The notes: a model not told the origin generated them from the letters alone. Shown: positions 41,298-50,279, numbered from the stretch's first letter. The stretch: 53,945 nucleotides of DNA from an uncultured Oscillospiraceae bacterium (GCA_947626845.1 CANQTW010000014.1:1-53945), one strand, 5' to 3'. A program made the numbers and translations.

Positions 41298-41326
41298 TTG
41301 CCAAACCCCTTTCCGTGTGCTATGAT
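41298..41326 (+). promoter_or_regulatory. Promoter of the permuted GH3 gene
   Basis: TTGCCA (41298-41303), 17-base spacer, TATGAT (41321-41326). It is back-to-back with the minus-strand promoter; the -35 boxes are 17 bases apart, so both could be controlled from one site. Confidence 0.65.
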
Positions 41327-41364
41327 GAACAAAAGCAATCGTATCACGCGGAGGAGGTACGGGT

Positions 41365-43794
41365 ATGGAAAAATACGAACGGGAGCACCGGGAGCGGGTG
41401 CGGGAGCTGGCGGCGGGGTGTGTGGTCCTGCTGCGCTCCGACGGCTCCTTCCCCCTGGACGCCGCCTGCGACGTGGCCCTGTACGGCGGCGGCGCTCGCC
41501 GGACAGTCCCCGGCGGCACAGGCTCCGGCGAGGTGAACACACGCTTTAACATGTCCGTGGAAAAGGGACTGGAGAAGGCGGGCTTTCACATCACCACCAA
41601 GGACTGGCTCACCCGCTACGATCAGGAGTACGCCGCGGCGCGGCGGAGATTTGTCAACGATATCCGCAAAAGGGCGCGGGCGGCCCATATGAACCCCGTC
41701 TCCTTCGGCATGGGCGCGGTGATGCCTGAGCCTGAGTACCGCATCCCGCTGACAGGCACGGGGGATACGGCTGTCTATGTGCTGGCGCGCAGCTCCGGCG
41801 AGGGAGCGGACAGAAGCCCTGTTCCGGGGGATATCCTTCTCACCGAGACGGAGAAGCGGGACATCCTGTTCCTCCAGCGCAAATATAAACGCTTCCTGCT
41901 GGCGCTGAATGTGGGCGGCGCGGTGGACCTGTCTCCCCTGGAGGAGGTCAAAAATATCCTGCTCCTCTCCCAGTTGGGCTCCGTCACCGGCGAGGTGCTG
42001 GCGGATATCCTTCTGGGCAGGGCCGCTCCCTCCGGACGGCTTGCCGACACCTGGAGCGCCTGGGGCGACTACCGCGCGGAGGGCGACTTCGGTGGCAAAA
42101 ACGACACCCGCTACAGCGAGGGCATCTATGTGGGCTACCGCTATTTTGACGCGGTGGGCAAAAAGCCCCTGTTCCCCTTTGGGTACGGTCTTTCCTACAC
42201 CAGCTTTTCCACGCAGATCGTAAAGACCGCCCTGGAGCGCGAGACGGTGACTGTGACGGCGGAGATCGAGAACACCGGCTCCCTGCCGGGACGCGAGGTG
42301 CTGGAGGTCTATGTCTCCGTCCCCGCGGGTAGGTTGGATCAACCGCCGAAAACCCTGGCGGCCTTCGCCAAGACCCGCACCCTGAAGCCGGGGCAGGCCG
42401 AGACGGTCACCGCCTCCTTCCGGCTCTCCGAGATCGCCTCCTATGACGAGGAGCGCTCCGCCTGGGTGCTGGAGGCCGGGGCGTATATCGTCCTTACGGG
42501 CCGGGACTCCCAAAACGTATCCCCCGCCGCGGTGGTGAAGCTCCCCCAGAACGTCGTTACCCTGAAGGTAAAGCGCGCCTTCGCGGGAGCCGGTTTTGAG
42601 GACTGGAAGCCCGCCGCCCCCGCAAGGCCGGAATTACCCGACAACATCCCCGTTTTCACGGCGGACTGCGCGGCCATATCCCACGGCCAGACAGACTACC
42701 GGCGCGTGGACGTGATCGATCCGGCGGTGACGGCGCTGACGGATGAGGAGCTGGTCTATCTTGGCATCGGCGCCTTTTCCCCCAAGGGCGGGATCATGAG
42801 CGTCATCGGCAATCAGGCCGCCGCTGTGGCCGGTGCCGCGGGGCAGACCACGACGGCCCTTGCGGACAAGGGCATCGGCTCCCTGGTGATGGCGGACGGC
42901 CCCGCGGGCCTCAGACTGACGCCGCGTTTTTACAGGGACGCGGAGGGCGCCCACGGCATCGGCGCCGGTATGCCGGAGAGCTTTTTGGAGTATCTGCCCT
43001 CCCCCGCCAGGGCCGTGATGAGGCTCCTGAACAAAAAGCCGCCCAAGGACGCTGTGATCGAGGAGCAGTACGCCGTGTCCATCCCCATCGGCACCGCCCT
43101 GGCGCAGAGCTGGGACCCCAGGCTCTGCGAGAGCTGCGGCGACCTTATCGGCAGTGAGATGGAACGGTTCGGCGTCCATCTGTGGCTGGCGCCGGCGCTG
43201 AACCTGCACAGGGATATCCGCTGCGGGCGGAATTTTGAGTATTACTCCGAGGACCCCCTGATCGCCGGCCTAACCGCCGCGGCCATTACCCGCGGGGTCC
43301 AGCGGCACCAGGGCAGGGGCGTCACCATAAAGCATTTTGCCGCCAACAATCAGGAGACAAACCGCTACAACTCCAACAGCCGCATCTCGGAGCGGGCCTT
43401 CCGGGAGATGTATCTGCGGGGATTCGGCATCTGCGTGCGCCGCGCCCGACCCAGGGCGGTGATGACCTCCTACAACCTGGTGAACGGCGTACACACCTCG
43501 GAGAGCCGAGAGCTGATCGAGGACGTCCTGCGGTGCGAATTTGGCTTTGACGGCATCGTCATGACCGACTGGGTCATCGCGGGGCAGTCGGACAGCGAAT
43601 CCGTATACCCCGGCGCGGCCAGCCCCAACGTGGCGAAGGCCGGCGGCGAGCTATTCATGCCCGGCTCCGCCGAGGACTACAAGGCCCTGCTGGACGCCGT
43701 CAAGGAGGGAAAGGTGGAGCGGGCGCAGCTTCTCCGGAACGCCTCGCATCTTGTGCGGATGATCGCGGAGCTGACGGAACAGACCGGCCTGTGA
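41365..43794 (+). CDS. GH3 glycosidase with permuted domain order
   Basis: An 809-residue GH3 enzyme whose domains run in the reverse order of the neighbour at 36059. Residues 1-230 are the alpha/beta sandwich (GRLADTWSA, PLFPFGYGLSYTSF at its end), about 240-400 the fibronectin-III-like domain, and about 440-809 the catalytic (alpha/beta)8 domain with MADGPAGLRL, KHFAANNQETNR and the nucleophile Asp735 in VMTDWVI. This order is known in a subset of gut beta-glucosidases. No signal peptide. ATG 41365 follows GGAGGTACGGGT. It is divergent from the FAD oxidoreductase operon. Confidence 0.92.
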   Translation: MEKYEREHRERVRELAAGCVVLLRSDGSFPLDAACDVALYGGGARRTVPGGTGSGEVNTRFNMSVEKGLEKAGFHITTKDWLTRYDQEYAAARRRFVNDIRKRARAAHMNPVSFGMGAVMPEPEYRIPLTGTGDTAVYVLARSSGEGADRSPVPGDILLTETEKRDILFLQRKYKRFLLALNVGGAVDLSPLEEVKNILLLSQLGSVTGEVLADILLGRAAPSGRLADTWSAWGDYRAEGDFGGKNDTRYSEGIYVGYRYFDAVGKKPLFPFGYGLSYTSFSTQIVKTALERETVTVTAEIENTGSLPGREVLEVYVSVPAGRLDQPPKTLAAFAKTRTLKPGQAETVTASFRLSEIASYDEERSAWVLEAGAYIVLTGRDSQNVSPAAVVKLPQNVVTLKVKRAFAGAGFEDWKPAAPARPELPDNIPVFTADCAAISHGQTDYRRVDVIDPAVTALTDEELVYLGIGAFSPKGGIMSVIGNQAAAVAGAAGQTTTALADKGIGSLVMADGPAGLRLTPRFYRDAEGAHGIGAGMPESFLEYLPSPARAVMRLLNKKPPKDAVIEEQYAVSIPIGTALAQSWDPRLCESCGDLIGSEMERFGVHLWLAPALNLHRDIRCGRNFEYYSEDPLIAGLTAAAITRGVQRHQGRGVTIKHFAANNQETNRYNSNSRISERAFREMYLRGFGICVRRARPRAVMTSYNLVNGVHTSESRELIEDVLRCEFGFDGIVMTDWVIAGQSDSESVYPGAASPNVAKAGGELFMPGSAEDYKALLDAVKEGKVERAQLLRNASHLVRMIAELTEQTGL

Positions 43795-43802
43795 AAAAAG
43801 GC

Positions 43803-43826
43803 AAAACCGCCCCAGGCCCCGGTTTT
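43803..43826. terminator. Bidirectional terminator
   Basis: AAAACCG (43803-43809) and CGGTTTT (43820-43826) flank a GC loop. It can stop the GH3 transcript on the plus strand and a short transcript from the minus-strand promoter at 43883-43855. Confidence 0.6.
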
Positions 43827-43854
43827 TACTCCACCCGTGCCTTTTACATGAAGC

Positions 43855-43883
43855 ATTATAACATAGCCCCAAGTATTTGTCAA
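43855..43883 (-). promoter_or_regulatory. Perfect consensus promoter without a gene
   Basis: On the minus strand TTGACA (43883-43878), 17-base spacer, TATAAT (43860-43855), with A-tracts upstream. It points into the 3' end of the GH3 gene; the first terminator is met after about 50 bases. Confidence 0.7.
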
Positions 43884-43889
43884 GTACTT

Positions 43890-43926
43890 TTTTGAGATTT
43901 TTTTAATTATTTTTTAGCATAGATTT
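43890..43926 (+). promoter_or_regulatory. YitT gene promoter
   Basis: TTGAGA, a 17-base T-rich spacer and TAGCAT lie in this stretch, back-to-back with the minus-strand consensus promoter. Confidence 0.45.
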
Positions 43927-43986
43927 GCACAGCATCCAAAGGGTATGCCGAGATACGGATTTTCCGTGGAAAGGAGCGCGAAAGGG

Positions 43987-44901
43987 TTGAAGAAAAAGCC
44001 GCGTATACATGAGCGCGGACTTGCGCTCAAAAGGGAGCTTCATGAGCTTCGGCCCGTCAACTTTCTTGTTCTGACGGGCGCGGGCATCGTCAACGCCTTT
44101 GGCGTGACCATGTTCCTCTATCCTGTAAAGCTCTATGACAGCGGCATATCGGGTCTGTCCATGCTGCTGGATCAGGTCACGCCGGCCTGGCTGTCTCTGT
44201 CCGTATTCCTCATTCTCCTTAACTTCCCGATTTTTCTGTTCGGCCTCAGACGCCAGGGGCTCCCCTTCACGGTCTATTCTCTCTATACCATCGCCGTCTA
44301 TTCGCTGGTCTCGTACCTCATCATGTATGTCCTGCCTGTGGACGTGGATTTCGTCTCTCCCCTGGCGGGCACCGATCTGCTGCTGTGCGCGGTCTTTGGC
44401 GGGGTGATTTCCGGCATCGGAAGCGGGCTTACCATCCGCTTCGGCGGGGCCATCGACGGCGTGGACGTGCTGTCGGTGATCTTCGCGCGGGAGATCGGCA
44501 TCTCCATCGGCACCTTTGTGATGGCCTTCAACACCCTTCTCTACATCGTCTGCGGCATCGTCATCCACAGCTGGATACTGCCCCTCTACTCTATCGTCAC
44601 CTATTTTGTAGGCTCCAAGACCGTGGATTTCCTGGTGGAGGGCTTTGACCGCTCCATGTGCGCCATGATCGTGACCACAAAGGCCAAGCAGATTTCGGCG
44701 GCGCTCAATGAACAGTTCAAGGCCGGCGGCACCATCGTCAACGCCACCGGCGGCTACTCCAAGAACGAAAAGCAGATCATCTACTTCATCGTCAACCATT
44801 TTCAAATCAACAAGCTCAAGAAGCTGGTCACGGGCATCGACAAAAACGCCTTTATCTCCCTGCAGAACGTGGCCGGGATCGTGCGGAGGGCAAGGGAATG
44901 A
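43987..44901 (+). CDS. YitT family membrane protein (DUF161 + DUF2179)
   Basis: A protein of about 304 residues with five or six membrane segments: VLTGAGIVNAFGVTMFLYPVKLYDSGISGLSMLLDQ, LSLSVFLILLNFPIFL, the GSGLTIRFGGAIDGVDVL motif, and further segments to about 210. A C-terminal soluble DUF2179 domain (about 225-304, KQISAALNEQFKAGGTIVNATGGYS) is PII-like. The role is unknown. The start is uncertain: TTG 43987 is preceded by AAGGAG at 10 bases; ATG 43945 gives 318 residues but has a poor ribosome binding site. Confidence 0.88.
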   Translation: MKKKPRIHERGLALKRELHELRPVNFLVLTGAGIVNAFGVTMFLYPVKLYDSGISGLSMLLDQVTPAWLSLSVFLILLNFPIFLFGLRRQGLPFTVYSLYTIAVYSLVSYLIMYVLPVDVDFVSPLAGTDLLLCAVFGGVISGIGSGLTIRFGGAIDGVDVLSVIFAREIGISIGTFVMAFNTLLYIVCGIVIHSWILPLYSIVTYFVGSKTVDFLVEGFDRSMCAMIVTTKAKQISAALNEQFKAGGTIVNATGGYSKNEKQIIYFIVNHFQINKLKKLVTGIDKNAFISLQNVAGIVRRARE

Positions 44902-45012
44902 ACGGGCGGCAAGGCTGAGCGCCTCATAAACGGGGCGGCGGACGGCCCCGCATTTTCACCGCGCCGCACAGGCGAAGATAATAAAACGAACCCAGAACAA
45001 GGAGTGATAAAC

Positions 45013-45783
45013 TTGATCAAAAAATGGAAGGTCACACTGCCGGAACTCTCCGGCGAGAAGCCCAGATACGCCTATGTCTATATCCCGACGCAGGCGGAGG
45101 CGGAGCCGGACGCCCGCTTCCCGGTACTGTACATGTTCGACGGCCATAATGTCTTTTTTGACGAGGACGCCACCTACGGCAAGAGCTGGGGGATGAAGGA
45201 ATATCTGGAAAAGACTGAGACGCCCCTCATTGTGGCCGCCGTGGAATGCAACCACGGCGTCAAGGGCGAACGGCTGTCGGAATACTCCCCCTTTGACTTC
45301 CGCGCCCCGAAATACGGCGTTCTGACAGGGCGGGGTAAGGAGACTATGGAGTGGTTCGTCCACACCTTCAAGCCATACGTCGACAGCCGCTTCCCCACCC
45401 TGCCGGACCGGGAGCACACCTTTATCGCGGGCAGCTCCATGGGCGGGCTTATGAGCCTCTACGCCGTCACGGCCTACAACAGCGTCTTTTCCAGGGCGGC
45501 GGCGCTGTCCCCCTCGGTCATGATCACCGCCCAAAAGCTGGACGCGCTGTTACGCACCGCTCCCATGGCGCCGGATACCGTCATTTACATGGACTACGGC
45601 GCTCAGGAGATGAAGCATCTCCCCTGCCTGAAGATCGCTAAGCGGTTCGGCCAGGTCACGTCCCTTCTCATGGGGCGCGGCGCGTTGGTCACCTCCCGCG
45701 TCGTTCCGGGGGGCGAGCACTGCGAGGCCAGCTGGGAGCGCCAGATTCCGTTTTTCATGGATACGCTGTTTTACGGGGGATAA
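45013..45783 (+). CDS. Alpha/beta hydrolase, esterase D/Fes-like family
   Basis: A 256-residue putative esterase. FPVLYMFDGHNVFFD is the first strand and oxyanion region, the nucleophile Ser is in AGSSMGGLMSLYA (about residue 143), and the likely His is in PGGEHCEASWERQ (about 240). The acidic member is probably the Asp in YMDYGAQE. No signal peptide is present. I prefer TTG 45013, 8 bases after AAGGAG; GTG 45004 overlaps it. The following ATP-grasp gene starts 20 bases later, so the two may act on a common substrate, for example release and reuse of an acyl or ester-linked compound. The substrate is unknown. Confidence 0.88.
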   Translation: MIKKWKVTLPELSGEKPRYAYVYIPTQAEAEPDARFPVLYMFDGHNVFFDEDATYGKSWGMKEYLEKTETPLIVAAVECNHGVKGERLSEYSPFDFRAPKYGVLTGRGKETMEWFVHTFKPYVDSRFPTLPDREHTFIAGSSMGGLMSLYAVTAYNSVFSRAAALSPSVMITAQKLDALLRTAPMAPDTVIYMDYGAQEMKHLPCLKIAKRFGQVTSLLMGRGALVTSRVVPGGEHCEASWERQIPFFMDTLFYGG

Positions 45784-45803
45784 TAGACAGAAAGGACGAA
45801 ACG

Positions 45804-47006
45804 GTGAACGCTATGAAAAACATCATCTTTATTTCCCCCAACTTCCCCGCCAACTATTGGCTCTTCTGCCGGGAGCTGAAAGCCAACGGCATGAACGTAC
45901 TGGGCATCGGCGACGAGCGCTATGAGCGCCTGAGCCAGGGGCTTCGGGAGAATCTGACCGAGTATTACAAGGTGGACAACCTGGAAAACTACGACGCGGT
46001 ATACCGGGCCGTGGCCTTCCTCATCTTCAAGCACGGCCCCATCGACTGGCTGGAATCCAACAACGAGTACTGGCTGGAGCGGGACGCCAAGCTGCGCACG
46101 GCGTTCCACATCACAACGGGCTTTCAGGAGGCGGACATGCCCGCCATCAAGCTGAAATCCCAGATGAAGGAGTATTACCGCCGCGCCGGCATCCCCACGG
46201 CCCGTTACCATATCGTGGAGGGCATAGAGGACTGCAGGGATTTCATCGCCCAGGTGGGCTGGCCTGTGGTGGTAAAGCCCGACAACGGCGTGGGGGCCGC
46301 CGACACCCACGCGCTGAAGTCCGACCAGGAGCTTGCCGCTTTTATGGACAGGCGAAACCCCAAAATCAGCTATATCATGGAGGAGTATGTCCACGCGGAG
46401 GTCAACTCCTACGACGCCATCTACGATTCCCACGGCGAGCCTATGTTTGAGACGGGGAACGTGACGCCCATGTCCATCATGGACATCGTCAACGACGGGG
46501 ACAACTCCATCTACTACATCCTCCGGGACCTGCCCGACGACACCCGCGCCGCGGGCCGCGCCACCGCCAAGGCTTTCGGCGTCAGGAGCCGGTTCATCCA
46601 CTTTGAGTTTTTCCGGCTTACCCAGGACCAGGAGGGCCTTGGGAAGAAGGGGGAGCTTGTGGGGCTGGAGGTCAACATGCGCCCCAGCGGCGGCTACACC
46701 CCGGACATGATCGACTACGCCCACGGCACCAATGTCTACAAGGTCTGGGCGGACATGATCGCCTTTGACAAGACAAGCATCCCGGAGAAGGACCGCTATT
46801 TCTGCGCGTACCTGGGCCGCCGGGACGGGAAAAATTTTGTCATGAGCCACGAGGACATCATGCGCCTGTATGGCGCCCGCATGAAGCTGGTGGGGCGCAT
46901 CCCCCAGGTGCTGGCCGGCGCTATGGGCGATCAGATGTATATCGCCGTCTTCCCCACCAGGGAGGAAATGGACCGGTTCTATCAGGACACGCTGGCATGC
47001 CGGTGA
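45804..47006 (+). CDS. ATP-grasp domain-containing protein
   Basis: A 400-residue protein with a pre-ATP-grasp Rossmann-like part (KNIIFISPNFPANYWLFCRELKA), an ATP-grasp core (GWPVVVKPDNGVGAADTHAL for ATP phosphate contact, ISYIMEEYVH, and the metal-binding GLEVNMRPSGGYTPDMIDYA), and a C-terminal domain. ATP-grasp enzymes join a carboxylate to an amine or similar nucleophile through an acyl phosphate. No closer family is recognised. GTG 45804 fits the AAAGGA site better than ATG 45813. It is the second gene of a unit with the esterase. Confidence 0.88.
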   Translation: MNAMKNIIFISPNFPANYWLFCRELKANGMNVLGIGDERYERLSQGLRENLTEYYKVDNLENYDAVYRAVAFLIFKHGPIDWLESNNEYWLERDAKLRTAFHITTGFQEADMPAIKLKSQMKEYYRRAGIPTARYHIVEGIEDCRDFIAQVGWPVVVKPDNGVGAADTHALKSDQELAAFMDRRNPKISYIMEEYVHAEVNSYDAIYDSHGEPMFETGNVTPMSIMDIVNDGDNSIYYILRDLPDDTRAAGRATAKAFGVRSRFIHFEFFRLTQDQEGLGKKGELVGLEVNMRPSGGYTPDMIDYAHGTNVYKVWADMIAFDKTSIPEKDRYFCAYLGRRDGKNFVMSHEDIMRLYGARMKLVGRIPQVLAGAMGDQMYIAVFPTREEMDRFYQDTLACR

Positions 47007-47020
47007 CCTAACAGACGCAA

Positions 47021-47066
47021 AACGCCCCTCTCTCCCGGAACAGCCGTTCCAAGAGAGAGGGGCGTT
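47021..47066. terminator. Strong bidirectional terminator
   Basis: AACGCCCCTCTCTC (47021-47034) is the exact reverse complement of 47053-47066, with an inner GGAAC/GTTCC stem. It separates the convergent ATP-grasp gene and the small membrane protein gene. Confidence 0.85.
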
Positions 47067-47079
47067 CCTTATGCCTCCC

Positions 47080-47463
47080 TTATTTCATCAGCTCGTCGGA
47101 AAGGCGCATGATCTCCGGCGCTATCTTGGCGCGCTTGCGCCTGACCAGGCGGGTGTAGAGCGGGTAGGCCGCGATCATGCCCGCGATGCCCAGGAGGCCG
47201 ACGGCAATGCCCGAAACGAAATATTGCTCCCAGCCGGCAAGCATGGTACAGCACATCCCCACGCCCAGCAGCAGGGCGCTGAGGATGCCGATAATCAGCG
47301 ATACGACAGACGCTCCCTTGGTGGCGCTCCTGTCCAGGCGGCGAAGCTGTTCCATGGTTGACACCTCTTTTGCCGGGGGCGCGTATTTGTCCCGGATTTT
47401 TCTGATCTCCTCCTGCTCCTTGGCGGAATAGGTATAGGTGAAGGTCTCCTTCTTCTCTTCCAT
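47080..47463 (-). CDS. Small two-TM membrane protein, related to the 50722 gene product
   Basis: A 127-residue protein of unknown function. Residues 1-50 are charged (KKETFTYTYSAKEQEEIRKIRDKY), then two membrane segments (about 52-72 and 80-102) around LGVGMCCTMLAGW and SGIAVGLLGIAGM, then a basic tail. The LGVGMC...W...GI.VG..GI pattern recurs twice in the protein at 50722-51090. ATG 47463 follows AAAGGAGTC. Its promoter lies in the 3' end of the upstream gene and shares a 28-base motif with the promoter at 51137-51179. Confidence 0.75.
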   Translation of the reverse strand: MEEKKETFTYTYSAKEQEEIRKIRDKYAPPAKEVSTMEQLRRLDRSATKGASVVSLIIGILSALLLGVGMCCTMLAGWEQYFVSGIAVGLLGIAGMIAAYPLYTRLVRRKRAKIAPEIMRLSDELMK

Positions 47464-47495
47464 GATCCATGACTCCTTTCAGGATTTACGCGGAT

Positions 47496-47538
47496 ATTGC
47501 AACAGTCAGCTGTTTGCGAAACTTTCAAGTTATGTTTG
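47496..47538 (-). promoter_or_regulatory. Promoter with the second two-component-system motif
   Basis: On the plus strand TGTTTGCGAAACTTTCAAGT followed by TATGTTTG (47511-47538) matches 51152-51179 at 26 of 28 positions. A -10-like TGCAAT (47501-47496, minus strand) lies at the same 15-base offset as TACAAT at the other promoter. Confidence 0.6.
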
Positions 47539-48444
47539 GGAAGAGTTAAGTTCAATTTCTTTAAGACTTTTGGTCGCCCGCCAGATCATGTAGATCGCCA
47601 TACCGATGACCATGGTGCAGACGGCTCCGCCCGTGGCGCCGGTCATGACACGGCGGAACACGGGGTCATCGTCCCCGCCGAACTGGGAGAGCATGGCGGT
47701 TTCCAGCGAGAGGATGGACACCAGCGCGGCCACAAGGTTGATGGCCTTGGCCGCGGACAGGAGGGGGCTTTTGTGCCGTCGGGTCTTGACGATGTTGATG
47801 ATGGCGACGGTGACGGCATAAAAGGAATAGGCGGCCATGGCGTAGATCAAAAATCCCGGATAGACAAAGCCCCGGTTCTGACGGACCATAAAGACCACAA
47901 TGCCGGTGAGGGCCTGGTTCATAAAGAGGAGCATGATCCCGCACAGTCTGTACCGGCGCAGCTCAGATGCCTCGTCCTGGGCGTCTAAGCGCCGCGCCAG
48001 CAGAAAGCGCATCAGGGCCAGCAGGAGATAGTAGACCGCCAGGGCGATGAACCACGCGGAGCGGTACACGACGCCCGACACTAACTTGACGGCGATATAC
48101 AGGAGGTTCACGAAAAGGCCCTGATACAGGGAGATGCCCGTCCGAAAGCGCACATCGGTCATGTATTTTTCGCCCACCTTGGTGGAGCGGAATTTTTTCA
48201 TTATCGGATGGTTGGCGACGTAGTTTCTGACGCCGCCTATGGCTGTATTGATATAGACAGATCCCGTGACGGTGACGATCAGCGCGTAGGCGGAGGCGAT
48301 GTAGGAGGCGTATCGCAGGACGGGATTTTGAATATCGAACGCAAACACGGCGATCACAAAGCCGTAACCGAAAAGCACCGCCAGGACCGTCCAGCGCGGG
48401 GGCAGGCAGAACAGCTTTTTAAGGATTTTTTTGACTGTCTCCAT
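47530..48444 (-). CDS. Polytopic membrane protein of unknown function
   Basis: A 304-residue protein with about seven hydrophobic segments: RWTVLAVLFGYGFVIAVFAF, YIASAYALIVTVTGSVYI, GLFVNLLYIAVKLVSGVVY, AWFIALAVYYLLLALM, and three more to the C-terminus. A cytoplasmic loop holds VGEKYMTDVRFRTGISLYQG. I do not recognise a named family. Its start overlaps the histidine kinase gene by 26 bases, so it is part of the RR-HK operon and may be its accessory sensor or its effector. ATG 48444 lies in the kinase coding region. Confidence 0.8.
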   Translation of the reverse strand: METVKKILKKLFCLPPRWTVLAVLFGYGFVIAVFAFDIQNPVLRYASYIASAYALIVTVTGSVYINTAIGGVRNYVANHPIMKKFRSTKVGEKYMTDVRFRTGISLYQGLFVNLLYIAVKLVSGVVYRSAWFIALAVYYLLLALMRFLLARRLDAQDEASELRRYRLCGIMLLFMNQALTGIVVFMVRQNRGFVYPGFLIYAMAAYSFYAVTVAIINIVKTRRHKSPLLSAAKAINLVAALVSILSLETAMLSQFGGDDDPVFRRVMTGATGGAVCTMVIGMAIYMIWRATKSLKEIELNSSQT

Positions 48445-49519
48445 CCGCCGCCCTCCTGATCTTTACGGTGAAGGTACTCCCCTTCCCGACCTCGCTCTCT
48501 ACGGATATATCGCCGCCCACGATGTCCACCACCCGCTTCACCAGCGCCAGTCCCAGGCCGTTGCCCTGGGTGGCATGGGAGGTGTCGCCCTGGTAGAATT
48601 TCTCGAAGATGTGTTGGCCCGTCTCCTGGGAGATACCGCAGCCGGTGTCCGTCACCCGAACGGTTGCAAACTCGCCCTCGGTTTTCAGCGACACGGACAC
48701 AGCGCCGCCGGGTTCGGTGAACTTCAGGGCGTTGGAAAAGAGGTTGTTCCAGACCAGGGACAGAAGCTCGTCATCCGATTGGACAAATACCTCTTCCTCC
48801 AGGTCCGTCTCAATGTCGATGCTCTTTTTCTCCCAGGTGCTTTCAAAGTTCAAAAGGCACTCGGCAAGCTGTTCGCCAAGATTGAATCTCTTCGCCGCCG
48901 GATAAATCTGCTGGTTTTCCAGACGGTTGAGCTTCAGGATATTGGTAATGAGGTCCGCCAGGCGGCGGGACTGCTCGGTGACGGCCTTGGCGTACTCCAG
49001 CCGCTGTGCCTCACTGAGGTCCGGGCTTTGGAGCATGGTGCCGTAATTCTGCATGACGGCCAGGGGCGTTTTCAGCTCGTGGGACACGTTGGCGATGAAA
49101 TCCGTCCGCAAAGTCTCCACGCCGGAGAGCTCCTCCGCCACGCGGTTGAAGCAGTCGATGATGACGTCGAACCCGGCGTCGCTGTCGATGCTGTGGAACG
49201 GCTCGATCCGCGCGGAGAAGTCGCCCCGCATGAGCCTTGAAGCACCCTCTACAATGCGCCGCACCGGGCGCTCCACCATGTATTTCCGGCGCACGCCGTC
49301 GATGACGGTGCATAAGAAGCTCAGAAAGATCACATTGACAAAGGTGGAGACAGCGGCCAGACGAATCCCCCGCTCGGTATAGGTGATCTCCATGGAGCTT
49401 GCCAGCGTTTTCAGGAACAGCAGCATACAGCAGGTGATCACGAAGGACATCAGCAGGAAAAAGGCGGCATAGCTTCTCAGGGAGAACAGGAAACGCCGGA
49501 ATTTGGAATCTTCTTTCAT
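48419..49519 (-). CDS. Sensor histidine kinase
   Basis: A 366-residue sensor with two membrane segments (about 16-36 and 58-76) and only a very short loop between them, so it probably senses within the membrane or through the adjacent membrane protein. A HAMP-like linker (VERPVRRIVEGASRLMRGDFSARIEP) leads to the phospho-acceptor His147 in NVSHELKTPLAV and a catalytic domain (N box VWNNLFSNALKFT, G boxes DTGCGI and GNGLGLALVKRVV). Intramembrane-sensing kinases often respond to cell-wall antibiotics. ATG 49519 overlaps the regulator stop by 4 bases. Confidence 0.94.
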   Translation of the reverse strand: MKEDSKFRRFLFSLRSYAAFFLLMSFVITCCMLLFLKTLASSMEITYTERGIRLAAVSTFVNVIFLSFLCTVIDGVRRKYMVERPVRRIVEGASRLMRGDFSARIEPFHSIDSDAGFDVIIDCFNRVAEELSGVETLRTDFIANVSHELKTPLAVMQNYGTMLQSPDLSEAQRLEYAKAVTEQSRRLADLITNILKLNRLENQQIYPAAKRFNLGEQLAECLLNFESTWEKKSIDIETDLEEEVFVQSDDELLSLVWNNLFSNALKFTEPGGAVSVSLKTEGEFATVRVTDTGCGISQETGQHIFEKFYQGDTSHATQGNGLGLALVKRVVDIVGGDISVESEVGKGSTFTVKIRRAADGDSQKNP

Positions 49520-50187
49520 AAAATCACCGCCTTGTAGCCCAGGCCGTGGACGGTTTTCAGCTCAAACTCCGGGCATTTCTCAAACTTTCCCCGGAGCTTC
49601 GTCATGTAGACGTCAACGGCCCGCGGCGCGGTGTCGGTGTCCGGGTCCCAGAACTCGTCCATGAGCTGGGTGCGGGTGAAGGTCTTGCCGGGATAGGAAA
49701 GGAGCTTGTAGAGGATGTTGAACTCCCGCGTGGTCAGGGGGATCTCCTCGCCGTCATAGACCGCCGTGCGCTCGTCCATGTCGAGCCGGAGCTTGCCGAT
49801 CTCCAGCTTGTGGGAGGCGGCGATCTTCGCCCGCCGCAGAAGGGCGCCGATCCGCAGAAAAAGCTCGTCTAAGTCGATGGGCTTGACCATGTAATCGTCG
49901 ATTCCGATCCGATAGCCCCTCTGTTTGGAGGCGAAATCGTCCCGCGCCGTCATAAAGAGGATGGGGATGTCCTGGTTGAGGGAGCGCACGGTCTTGGCGA
50001 AGTCGTACCCGTCGATGCCGGGCATCATGATGTCAGAGACGATAAGGTCGAAGGTGGTCTGGTACATGGCCTCAAAAGCTTCATTGGCACCGAGGCACCC
50101 CACCGCCTGATAGCCGTTGCCGTTCAGGAAGGCGCAGACGGTGCGGTTCAGGTCCTTGTCATCCTCCACCACCAAGAGCTTAAACAC
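49516..50187 (-). CDS. OmpR/PhoB-family response regulator
   Basis: A 223-residue regulator: receiver domain with VVEDDKD, phospho-acceptor Asp52 (LIVSDIMMPGIDGYDF), Thr in FMTAR and Lys in YMVKPI, then a winged-helix domain (LTTREFNILYKLLSYPG, RAVDVYMTKLRGKFE, VHGLGYKAVI). It is the first gene of the RR-HK-membrane protein operon. Its promoter contains words shared with the two neighbouring promoters (AAATGTTAAA and TGTTTGC), so autoregulation is likely. Confidence 0.95.
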   Translation of the reverse strand: MFKLLVVEDDKDLNRTVCAFLNGNGYQAVGCLGANEAFEAMYQTTFDLIVSDIMMPGIDGYDFAKTVRSLNQDIPILFMTARDDFASKQRGYRIGIDDYMVKPIDLDELFLRIGALLRRAKIAASHKLEIGKLRLDMDERTAVYDGEEIPLTTREFNILYKLLSYPGKTFTRTQLMDEFWDPDTDTAPRAVDVYMTKLRGKFEKCPEFELKTVHGLGYKAVIL

Positions 50188-50213
50188 GGATAGGCCCCCT
50201 TGCGTTTTTTCTT

Positions 50214-50247
50214 ATGATAACACACAAATGTTAAAGTTTTGTTTGCG
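50214..50247 (-). promoter_or_regulatory. Response-regulator promoter with variant of the shared motif
   Basis: AAATGTTAAA (50226-50235) is identical to 51183-51192, and TGTTTGCG (50240-50247) matches the start of the motif at 47511. A -10-like TATCAT lies at 50219-50214 on the minus strand. Confidence 0.5.
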
Positions 50248-50279
50248 TTTTGGCTTTTTCAAAAATTTTTTCATAAAAT

